Shown here piece after piece: positions 24,901-36,900 of a DNA stretch of 64,000 nt (the first letter of the stretch is position 1; every line of letters begins with the position of its first letter). The stretch covers positions 23,980,501 to 24,044,500 of the forward strand of contig NC_087259.1 in the NCBI RefSeq assembly GCF_037042905.1. The letters run 5' to 3'. Under the pieces are notes generated by a model that worked only from the letters and a program-made list of their open reading frames with translations, ran no database searches and had not been told where the DNA came from. The position numbers and the translations under genes are program-made. This DNA is from Lytechinus pictus (taxonomy: Eukaryota; Echinodermata; Echinoidea; Temnopleuroida; Toxopneustidae).

Positions 24901-27900
24901 GAGGTGGGATCACCAAATTCATACCAGAGGTCCATCTCCTGAAGGCACAGGTCAAGTTCGAATATGAGTCGAATTTGAATAAGGTCAAAGGTCAATGAAC
25001 TTTCCATGACTGGCACTGTGCTGTGTTGTACACATAATAACTTTCTATATCTTCGAGGTGGGATCACCAAATTCATACCAGAGGTCCATCTCCTGAAGGC
25101 ACAGGTCAAGTTTGAATATGAGTCGAATTTGAATAAGGTCAAAGGTCAATGAACTTTCCATGACTGGCACTGTTCTGTGTTGTACACACAATAACTTTCT
25201 ATAGCTTCGAGGTGAGATCGCAAAATTCATAACAGACGTCCATCTCTTGAAGGTACAGGTCAAGTTCGAATATGAGTCGAATTTGAATAAGGTCAAAGGT
25301 CAATAAACTTTCCATGACTGGCACTGTGCTGTGTTGTACACACAATAACTTTCTATAGCTTCGAGGTGAGATCGCCAAATTCATAACAGAGGTCCATCTC
25401 TTGAAGGTGCAGGCCAAGTTCAAATGTGAGCCGAATTTGAATAAGGTCAAAGGTCAATGAACTTTCCATGACTGGCACTGTGCTGTGCTGTACACACAAT
25501 AACTTTCTATATCTTCGAGTTAGGATTGCCAAATTCATACAAGAGGTCCATCTTTTGAAGGTGCAGGTCAAGTTCAAATGTGAGTTGAATTTGATTAAGG
25601 TCAAAGGTCAATGAACTTTCCATGACTGGCACTGTGCTGTGTTGTACACATAATAATTTTCTATATCTTCGAGGTGGGATCACCAAATTCATACCAGAGG
25701 TCCATCTCCTGAAGGCACAGGTCAAGTTCGAATATGAGTCGAATTTGAATAAGGTCAAAGGTCAATGAACTTTCCATGACTGGCACTGTGCTGTGTTGTA
25801 CACATAATAATTTTCTATATCTTCGAGGTGGGATCACCAAATTCATACCAGAGGTCCATCTCCTGAAGGCACAGGTCAAGTTCGAATATGAGTCGAATTT
25901 GAATAAGGTCAAAGGTCAATGAACTTTCCATGACTGGCACTGTGCTGTGTTGTACACATAATAACTTTCTATATCTTCGAGGTGGGATCACCAAATTCAT
26001 ACCAGAGGTCCATCTCCTGAAGGCACAGGTCAAGTTTGAATATGAGTCGAATTTGAATAAGGTCAAAGGTCAATGAACTTTCCATGACTGGCACTGTTCT
26101 GTGTTGTACACACAATAACTTTCTATAGCTTCGAGGTGAGATCGCAAAATTCATAACAGACGTCCATCTCTTGAAGGTACAGGTCAAGTTCGAATATGAG
26201 TCGAATTTGAATAAGGTCAAAGGTCAATAAACTTTCCATGACTGGCACTGTGCTGTGTTGTACACACAATAACTTTCTATAGCTTCGAGGTGAGATCGCC
26301 AAATTCATAACAGAGGTCCATCTCTTGAAGGTGCAGGCCAAGTTCAAATGTGAGCCGAATTTGAATAAGGTCAAAGGTCAATGAACTTTCCATGACTGGC
26401 ACTGTGCTGTGCTGTACACACAATAACTTTCTATATCTTCGAGTTAGGATTGCCAAATTCATACAAGAGGTCCATCTTTTGAAGGTGCAGGTCAAGTTCA
26501 AATGTGAGTTGAATTTGATTAAGGTCAAAGGTCAATGAACTTTCCATGACTGGCACTGTGCTTTGTTGTACACATAATAACTTTTTATATCTTTGAGGTA
26601 GGATTGCCAAATTCAAACAAGAGGTCCATCTCTTGAAGGTGCAGGTCAAGTTCGAATGTGAGTTGAATTTGATTAAGGTCAAAGGTCAATGAACTTTCCA
26701 TGACTGGCACTGCTGTGTTGTACACACAATAACTTTATATAGCTTCAAGGTGGGATCGCCAAACTCGTAGCAGAGGTCCATCTAAGTCATATAGCATACA
26801 TGTAGTTTTGACATGCAGTCTCTTCATGACTGCAACATGCAGGCGAGACAACGCTTGTTTATTTCAATTTGAGATTTTTAGGTTTTAACCCCCCCCCCCA
26901 TCAACTATCTTTCTTAATTGACATCAGACTTTTTATGTAAGTCAAGCCACTGCCTTTTGTTCAAATATGGTGAAGCCAAACATAATGATGGCAATTTTAT
27001 TTTCATAATCAAATATGAAAAAAATAAACAAATGGTAAAACAGTAGATGAGTGTTATATGAAATGACAGTGCAATTAACGTCACAGTTTCTTTAAATTGT
27101 GGAGCGCTGACAAGAGTGAATTAGAAGGAGCCAGCATTGTTTGGTGATTCAGATTTTAGTCAACCATAGTAAGGAACTGTCAAATAAAAGGATAAGTAAA
27201 TTTGGGATTACTCTTTTTCAGTCTGGTTGCTGATAAATTAGCAAATATTCCTACCAGATTATGGGCCTTTTCCCAAGAAATAATCACCCCATGTTATTTG
27301 AAATATATTTCTCACATCAAATCACCTTTGCTGCGACTTCATGTACTTGACTTTAGCTTTGAAAATAGTGAAATTAATGAATTTATAATAATGAAAAATG
27401 ATAATCTTGTCATTTATGATGCGCGTAGGACACACATTGTATGTTTATAAGTGCTTACAGATTTATTGAATTTCCCTGGTCATCGTATTCAATCATTCCC
27501 GCACACAATGTGTACACATCTTCCACTCCTTGGGGAGTATTCCAGCCAGTTGCTAATGAGGCACACACAATGCTGGACAAGCTACAATGAACTTGAGGTA
27601 CTACCGAGTATCCATTTAGCACTTGGGTGGTAGGTTGCAAAGTGTGGATTAACACCTTGCCAATGGATGCTAATGTTGAACATTCACATACAAAGACACG
27701 AATCATATTATAATTCATTTCCAATACCATTTAATTTTCTATCTGTGAAATCATATTCCCACCAATAATGACAATTACACAGCTATGGCATTATAACAGT
27801 TGTGAAATACCAATTCTAATAATAGTTTTAAAGAAACATATAATCTGGTTTTTTTTTCTGGTTTAATTTCAATATCTATATTAAAGTAACATGACTTCTG

Positions 27901-30900
27901 AACAACCCTGTCTCCAGCTGGTAAAATACTGGCCTGCTTTCAAGAAATAATAATATTTAGGATGAAACTTACATTGTTGAGGGCTTGTTCTCATACTTCT
28001 AACTTGACTACCCATTTTTTTTTTCATTTACATTTTTCATATGTCCTTGTACACAACTGCAATTCTTTTGCATGAAACGAATCCCCATGTGAGGATATTG
28101 TTGGACCAATTAAACTTATACATTACATATTTTATATATGTTACAACTGCTCTTGACAGAAATATTTTTATTTAGTTATGAGCTTCAATTGCAAAAAAGT
28201 TTTGCAAATTAGCTGAAAACAGTATCCCCATACAGGGGTATAAACTAACAAATTTGGGATTTCATTAAGGCTCATGAAAAGTTGCAAAACAGGTCGAAAA
28301 TGCCAATTTCTTAAGATGTAAACATTCCAAAACAATGTGTACCTTCAGCAATCAGCAACAATAAAAAACTAAGGGGAAGTTCAATTTTATTGTAAAAATG
28401 GCAGAAAAACATAAAATTATTGGTGAAGGGTAGAGAAAAATCCATCAAAGATAAAGAAAGTTATTAGAAATAAAAAATTTTGATTTGTGACACAGTGTTG
28501 TAGTCAAGGCTCAAACCTCCAAGGCCAAGGCTTTAATACCCAAGGCCAAGGCTTCAATACCCAAGGCCGAGGCCAAGGCATTAAAACCTCAAGGCCAAGG
28601 CCAAGGCATTTCAATCTTTCAATATATGGAACAATGAGAGTAGACAACAATGCTTAGGTGGCAGACATGACACACCGGACAAAATGTATAAAAGGTGTGA
28701 GCGAGCAAACATTTTGAAATTTGTACATTTAAAACAAAAATAATTTCATGATAGATCATGTAGATTTAGACATAATATTAAAATAAATACATAGTTACCT
28801 TTGTACATTTAATTATTTTTCTAGGCAATTCACATTGCAATAATTATTATTACCAAGGTGATCTGATCCTGGCATGCCCATTCTCAATGTATGTCTTTCT
28901 CCATTCCCTGGGATAGGAGAGGCAGAATGTATTTTTGTTTTTTTTTGGGGGGGGGTCAAAGCCAAAAAATGCACTTACAGTATAAGTAAAAATGAGCATT
29001 TTGGTGCAAACAGATATTTTCAAAATGAGATTATAAACTGTGGAAGAAGTTGTGTGTTTTGTAGAAATTAAATTCAGCAAAGCCTTTTTTAAGTGATTTC
29101 TAATTGATAAGACAGATATTTTGAATTAGGCTTTAATTTTCCGCTAGAAAGCGTAGCGAGCAAGCGGTTTTGAAAAAAAAAAATCGATTCTGAAGTTGTA
29201 AAAACTCGATTTTTGGTCAATTATGGTGCTAATCACTGTTAAAAGGGCATCCTTGCGAGATGTTGCCAGCATGAACCACGAGCTCAAACTTCTGGACATT
29301 TTGTGTAATAAGAAATGAAATTTAAATATTCCGAGCTGTTTTTGTAATCATGAAAAAGATTTGCATCTTACTAAAGAATTAACGCGAGCGCGAGCTGAAA
29401 GTTTTACTGACCAGAAACGGAAGCTGTTCTGGACTGCATTTAGTGACTCATAAATAGGATATACATACCTCACCAATCAAATAATGCAAGCGCAAAGCGT
29501 GAGCTCAAAAATTTGTGATTCCATTTGTAAATGGAATGAGAACCTTACTTGACAATAATTTATGAGAGCGCGATCCAAAATTTTGTGATTTTGGAATCTA
29601 AAATGTATTGTTTTGTAATACGTTTAATATGTTTAAATGTGGTGATATCATTATCTTAACATATCTTCACAATATATCACAAAATTAGCTTTTCTAATAG
29701 TAAACAGGTGAAAATTATGCTCACTTGCTCACTTCAATCACTCTCAACTTTTTGGGGGCAGAAATTTTGCTCTGTATGCCATGCTTAGCCCCTCAAATTT
29801 TTTGGCTCATCATGCCATTGACATAGCCCATTTGGAAATGACAAAATTGAAGATTGTGTTCAAGTTTACCGAATCTTTTCAGAACATCATTAAGACTTAA
29901 AACATTCTTATTGGTCAAAGAAAATAATACAAAGAAAACCCTATTGGAATAGAAATCAACCTTGTTATCATTCTTTAGAGTAAGCTATTTTTAAAGTATG
30001 AAAATTGTTGTCAAAATTGCAGTCGGATCTGTCAGAATTATTCCTGTCATAAAATCACTATAATCCTTATCATAAATATTGTTATCATTATTATTGATAT
30101 TGTCATCATCAGTAGTCATGATTACAACATATTACCAATAAATAATGTTAATTTTCATCACTTCTCTTTGATACGTAATTATGTGATGATAATTATTGAT
30201 AATTGCAATGGATGGCACTACTAAATACACTTACTACTGTTGCTGCTACTGCTGACTGGTAGTATTAAGGGTCGTAAGATTTATATTTACTTATATAAAA
30301 ACAAATGAAAGTACAAAATACAAAATGCCTTGAAATTTCAAGGCTCGAAATCCTCAAGGCCAAGGCCCTCTCAAGGCCAAGGCTTTGAAAAAGTAGGCCT
30401 TAGGCGCCTTAAGGCCAAGGCCGAGCATCAAGGCACTATACAACACTGTTGTGACAGCACCTGCCCCATATGTTAATATGCTAGTAACATGCTTGAATTT
30501 CACATTTTTAATGGTTAGACTCACTCACCGTTAGAGATGACTCATTTTCTTTATTTCTTTCAGGAGCAGGTGTGAAATCATTTGTCAACATGTACTGAAG
30601 GTGCAATGAAAAACATTTTTAATTTTCTGAGATTATGACATTTCATTGATTTTTTTGTTTACCATATGATATGTGGGAAAGCTGCTCCCATATGAAGTTA
30701 TATAAAAAAATAGAATTTTAATAACTTTTTTATTCTTTGAAGGATTTTCCTCAAGCCTTCACCAATAATTTTTATTATTTTTTCTGCTAATTTCACAACA
30801 AATTGTCCTGAAGAACGTCGTCCTTTAATCCTAGTCATTTCAGAATTTTTTACTCCCTATGGAGATTTTTTTAATACAAAATGTTTAGTTTCAGGGCCAC

Positions 30901-33900
30901 CATTTTGCAATTTATCCATGGTACTCATATTTTATAAGTCAAGTGAACGCCCCGTCGCCCCCCTCCCAACTCTTGTTTAGCATCTAGTTAAATGAAAATA
31001 TCGCAACAGTCCTAGTCCTACACGAACATTAGTATTCACTGCTCAGTAAACACCCTTTGCAGTTGGAGTCCAGTGGTCATTCCCCTCTTCTGTCTTTTGT
31101 GCATAGACTATAAAGTCTATCGATCTCCTTACATTTTAAGGCCCGCATTCTGAAGTCGGGTTTAACTTAATAGACCATGGTCTAACTCTGCTAAAATTAT
31201 GGGAAGTCAAAAGTGTCAAAAATTTTATTCAGTTGTAATATGTTTCTTATGTTTACTGTGCTCTTTCCTGATTCATTGATGGTGAAGACAATCATCTATT
31301 TACCGGTATACTTCCAAGACAATTATGAATGCTTTGAGAGCCAAATGAGCTGAAATATGATATCTCTACTGTTTAGTGCTAAACAACTGGCTATCCATAC
31401 TTAAACCACAACTTTAAACCAGGGTTTAATGTAAACCTGAGTTCAACTTCAGAATACGGGCCCTAGAGTCCCAACTTCCTCAGTCAGCTTTGGTTGTTGT
31501 CGCAGGTGCTTGCCTGTTGAACGAGCCTGCTATGGCCCTTGCCAGGGGAACAGTCGCCAGGGGTGCGGCCCAGTAGACCAAGAGGTGCTCCAGGAGGCTT
31601 TGGTTGCCACAGTTAAAGGTGATTCCTGCTGCTAAGGCGGGGTTGAACATCATTCCGGTCCATTCCAAACCTTTAACGTCAATCAGAAAAGTAAAGGTTT
31701 ATACTGTTTTTGTACTAAACAAAATTTATATTCCTTTATTGAAACCTGTAGCGGCTGGGGCACAATCCATGGTAATGATAGCATGTAGAGCAAACAAGAG
31801 TCAATATTTTTTAACTGCATCATCATTACCATTGGCAACATAATCATCCTTATATCATTATCATGTTTGTCATTATCTTCATCATCATCACAACCACCAT
31901 CTCCATCACCAGAAACATAATTATCATCGTTGTCATCATTGTTGTCATTGTCATTATCATCGTCATTGATCATCATCATCAATATCATCATCAATTCATC
32001 ATCACTGTCATTGTCATCATTGTCACATCAGCTGTGATCAGCATCATTATTGTCATAATTAATTATTTTCAATCCATTATTAGGAAAAAGGGAAACATTT
32101 TATATGATAATACAGTGTATTAAAGAAATAGTGTGTGTCTCACTCTGTGACCTCATTGGCTCACTCATTTGCATAAAATCTGGGTTTTAAGCTGAACATG
32201 GTCGGTCAAGACGGTCGTGCATCTTTTTCATAATTAATTTCAAACATTTTTAGGACAATTCCTGTTTTTTTATAGGGCGCATTCCTGTATTATATTGCAA
32301 CAATTTGAAAAATCAGAAAAGGGACACAAATCTTGTAGGACAATTAGGCCTTTATGTTTGTCAAAAGGCTATCCAACTTGATGTTTGGTTAAACATGATT
32401 TCAATAAGTCTACTTTGTATATAAAAATTAAAATTATCAGTTTATCATAATACTGTAGTTTTGGATATCCCATTTAATACCTGCAACAATGATCATAACC
32501 TGTATCGCAGCATCTGAAAACATTCCACTGTACCGTCCTTTGGGCTGAAAGTTGAGGGTAATGAAATAGGTAAGGGTGGCCAAGGCTTCTGCAAAGCAAC
32601 CTTCCAGGATGGAGACATTCAATGCTGAGGCACAATAGATCTGAAGCAGGTGGGAGATCTTCTTCCTGTGACGATTGGTAGGTACCACCTTCCACATGAA
32701 GCGCACGTAGGGGTACGCCAGTTGGCCCCCAGCCACCTGAAGGCAAATCTTCGACAGTGCCACAGCTGGACCATAGTCACGCTTCAGCATAGACTGCCAG
32801 ACCATGCACGTGTTGGCAGTGGAGTCACCGTCAAACGTCAGGCTCTCGGAGACGAAGAGAATCCAGAGATAGAGGGCGTAGCAATAGAGGCCGTACTCCT
32901 CCAGGATGATATCACCTTCTATGACGCCGGCGACGAGCTGGAACGTGGAGATGAGTTCAGCAGCAAAGCTGTACCAGACTGGATCATCGCGAAGGATCCT
33001 CTTGGTCAATGACCTAATGAGATTGCAGCCGACTGTTGTGAAGAAGACCAAGATGAAGGTGGCTAAAGCTGCAGGATACTCCTGGGCCATGATGATTGTT
33101 CACAAGACCTGCCTACCTGGCTCCTCAAGACCTGATCTAATGACCAACCAAGTGTTATTTCTGTGTTCTATTCAGTTCCTATTTATAGTTTAACACAGCC
33201 TTGAATATTATATGGTACCCTGCACATTCTGTCCTTTTAACCACTAGTGAAAGCAGTATTGCATGACAACTTTTTTATTGTTGCATAACTGGGATGATAT
33301 CCTTTTGTCTTCTGTTTTTATCAATGCTTCACTACAACAAAGACTCATTGATTCTCCAGTTTAATAGCAAGCTCTATTATCCGTGTACAAGGAGACAGAC
33401 ATCCATGGCATTCCAAGAATGCCCCTGGCTCTTAAAGCCCACTGGGTCAGACAATCGTCGCTTCACAATGACAGCCCGCAGCTCAGATCTAAAACATTTT
33501 TGTATATGATGTATGGCATCTAAGTTATTCAGGCTTGCAGCTAATATGCATGAATGACATAATTTTATGTACATGTACCCCCTGAGTGTAAATACCCAGA
33601 CCTGATTTATGAGAGCATATCTCGTGACCTTTGATTCATTAAGTGAAGAATTAACGTTACTGATTAGTCATATTAAAAGGCAGTCTGTAGAAATAAACAA
33701 TCTGAAGGAAATCAACAGGAGAACAATTAATCTGTAAAGGCAATGGTCTAAAGGGGAAATAAACTTTTCTTAGTTTTGAGTGTGGTATTATGTTTCATGC
33801 AAAGGATGATTTTTTTTCTGGATATTCATGTACAGTAGATATTTATAAAAAAATAGCTTTAAGGTTTGGCTGCAATATCCTGTTTTGCAGTGAATTTTTT

Positions 33901-36900
33901 TCTAGGAAATCAGATCAGATGAGTGTAATATTATGTTTCATGCAAAGGCCAATTTTTTTCTTCTGGATATTCATGTACAGTAGATAAAGATATAAAAAAA
34001 ATAGCTTTAAGGTTTGGCTGCAATATCCTGTTTTGGTGAATATGTTTTCTAGGAAATCAGATCTTACCAGTATGCTGATTTATGGATCAATATAATATGT
34101 CTCATAAATTTATAGGAAAGGGAAATTATTATCTTATCAATAAAGACAAGTTATGTTTTTAGCCACATCTGGGGGAAAATACAGCCCCATGTAAACTTTG
34201 AGTACATGGACAATGTATGCATGAATGAATGATATTCCCTTTGCACGTAATGACATTTAATAAAAATCTAATAACATTTAAAATTCATAAAAATTGATAA
34301 TTTGGAACAAGGTCCCCTAATTTTAGCTGCCCCTTTCGACTTTCACTCCAACTTCCCTATCCCCACTTTAAGATTTTTTAAATCATTATTTTGAAATGCC
34401 TAAATGCCCAAGTAGAAGTTTTGTTATTGTTGTTGTTGATACTTTTGTATAACCAGACTTTTTCCATGTAGATTACATGATTGTCTTTGTAATGTAGATA
34501 CATATATGGTGTCTTTCAATTTTTACATAGGAAGTTCAGATGCATGTAGCAATGAATATTTTCCTATAAAACTTCAAGTTCCTTGGTTATTATTTTTGGT
34601 ATACTTGTAGCTCTATGCAAATAAATTTGCATAGAGCTACATAGAAATAAAAGAAATAAAAACTAAATAGAAATTAAATAGAATTAAAAATATATAGAAA
34701 TAAAAATTGAATTTTCCCCAGCTAGAACTCATCGATAATGATCATTTTAAAGGACAAGTCAACACCAATTTCAATGTATTATTTGACATTTGTGCACTGT
34801 AGGCCTATATCCTACACTGAGGTTTTTTTTTCAGGGAATTTTTTTTTATCAACCATACTTCTTTTGAGTTGTTTATATCTTTAATCATTTAATTTCAATG
34901 TATTATTTGATATTTGTGCACTGTAGGCCTATATCCTACACTGAGGTTGTTTTTTTCAGGGAATTTTTTTTTATCAACCATACTTCTTTTGAGTTGTTTA
35001 TATCTTTAATCATTTAATTTCACGATTTGCACCATTTATTGCCTATCTTTTTTCCATTCTGTATTCTCATTCTTTTTTTCCCTCCCCACCCTGCAAAGGA
35101 AGGAATAAATTGCCTAGGCTTTAGAAATGATTGTTATCTGTTAAAAAAAATGAATAAATTGATAATTTTAACGAAGATAGGGGTCCCTTGAGATTTTTTC
35201 TTGAACTTGTTTGTAGTGTGATTAAACCCATGATTTTGCTAGGCCCATACAGCTATGAAATCATGATTACACTGCAAAATTTGAACAAATTTAGGAGATG
35301 ACACACTAAAAACTTGGCAAACATACATTTTTGAATAGTTTTATGTCATTTCCTGTATGTTTGTTTTATAAACATGCATATTTTTGGCCACTTGCCGTTC
35401 CATAAGTCAAATATTGGCCTAAAAGTCAAAGCAATTTTTCAGACCAGATTAATGCGAAACATATCTCTATCAAGTCAAATTACTAAATAAGTCAAACAAA
35501 TTGCTGTGTTCGCAATAGATTTGAATGTAATTGTGTCTAATCTCAATTTTATTTTGCCCATTCCTTCATTTCAGCTCTTTGAAAAGCGCCCCCTCTGGTC
35601 ACGTAATGCACTGAGATGTAACACTGAGGTCTCATCCATCCTTATCAAGGGTATCTTATGTGTGGTGGCTTACTATTTCCAACAAGGACCTTGGAGAGGG
35701 CTTTGGTGTCGTATGGGGTACGACCCCAGGGAACATCCGGAGTCTAAAAATTACCAGCTACTCGATTTCAGGATAAGAAAAGGTAGCGGTAAATGATTTC
35801 TTCTGCTGTTACAAACAAATGTTTTGATTAATAACGTCTGTCTGAATCTTTCAAGGTGAATTCATTTGGGTCAATAATGTTAATGATTCTTTAAGGTTTA
35901 ACTGTAAAAATTTATGAGGACTATCCAATAATATGTATTGCTCATCAGTCTGCAATATACGCATTTATAAGTTCTTTTGGAAGGAAATTAATCTAAATTG
36001 ACACCAAAGATGTTGTTTGATAAAGTTGTGATAAAGCATGAACTGAGTTTCACACCACTGGTAAATATTGTGGGTGCTCAATCAAACTCTCAAACTCATC
36101 ACATTTGATCCTTTTGTTCCATTCATAGATTAAAATTGCCATTTTAGCAAACATACAGGAATGAATGCTACTTTCGTTAAGAGACTGTTGGAAACGCACC
36201 CCCATTATCTTAAAACTTTGAATATAAAGTCTCATTTAACAAAAGAAAGGGTCACCAGTCAAACGAAAAGTCCTGCATAAATAGTCCAGCTTCATGAAAC
36301 AGATCTGAAGAGCTGTTAAATGGTACCTTTATGAAGTAGGATGCTAGTAGGGTGTTTTAACACCCAACCTAGTAGGGTGTTATAATGGTTCCCAGTAAAT
36401 TGCTAGTTTGGTGTCAAAACACCTAATAGGGTGTTAAGTTGTCTTTAGTAGGATGCTGAAACCTTGAAGTCCAGGCACCATACATCGCTACTGGCTTGAA
36501 AACTCCAAAGAAAATGCATGTACTTGTGAATACAATGAGCTATGCCTATGATACTTTCTCAGTTAATATTATTGTAGTGCTCACTGGCGGGTTAAGCTCT
36601 TTGCTAAGAGAGGGGTTTGACCAGGTTGTTTGACTCAATGAGGATGAGCTGCGTCATACTGTATACTAACCCCTACCCCCCCAATTCTGCCACGGTTGTT
36701 GGTTTTTGTCTCACCTGCATAGCAGAGTGAGACTATAGGCGCCGCTTTTCCGACGGCGGCGGCGTCAACACCAAATCTTAACCTAAGGTTAAGTTTTTGA
36801 AATGACAGCATAACTTAAAATATATATGGACCTAGTTCATGAAACTTGGCCATAAGGTTAATCAAGTATTACTGAACATCCTGCCTGAGTTTCATGTCAC

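Larger units (their letters stand above)
21013..35574 (+). other. GTF3C5: GTF3C5 intron 3 (14.6 kb) hosting a minus-strand gene
   Basis: Contains a TTAA-type foldback, a 3.8-kb minisatellite-cored element, a hAT-like element, a two-exon aquaporin gene on the opposite strand, and two local tandem duplications. Nothing recognisable was seen in about 22600-23100, 26900-28480, 30450-31130 and 34070-34760. Confidence 0.75.

Noticed and set aside
23505-26682. Series of overlapping 83-codon minus-strand frames that look like a repeat protein
   Set aside because: They arise because a 154-bp satellite unit is copied. The unit is not a multiple of three, so frames shift at each unit and cannot join into one protein.
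31683-32123. Asp-rich and Ile-rich frames
   Set aside because: Readings of the ATC/GAT microsatellite in the aquaporin intron.
32474-33193. Other frames over the aquaporin exon
   Set aside because: Shadows; only the frame from 33090 gives a recognisable aquaporin with proper splicing.
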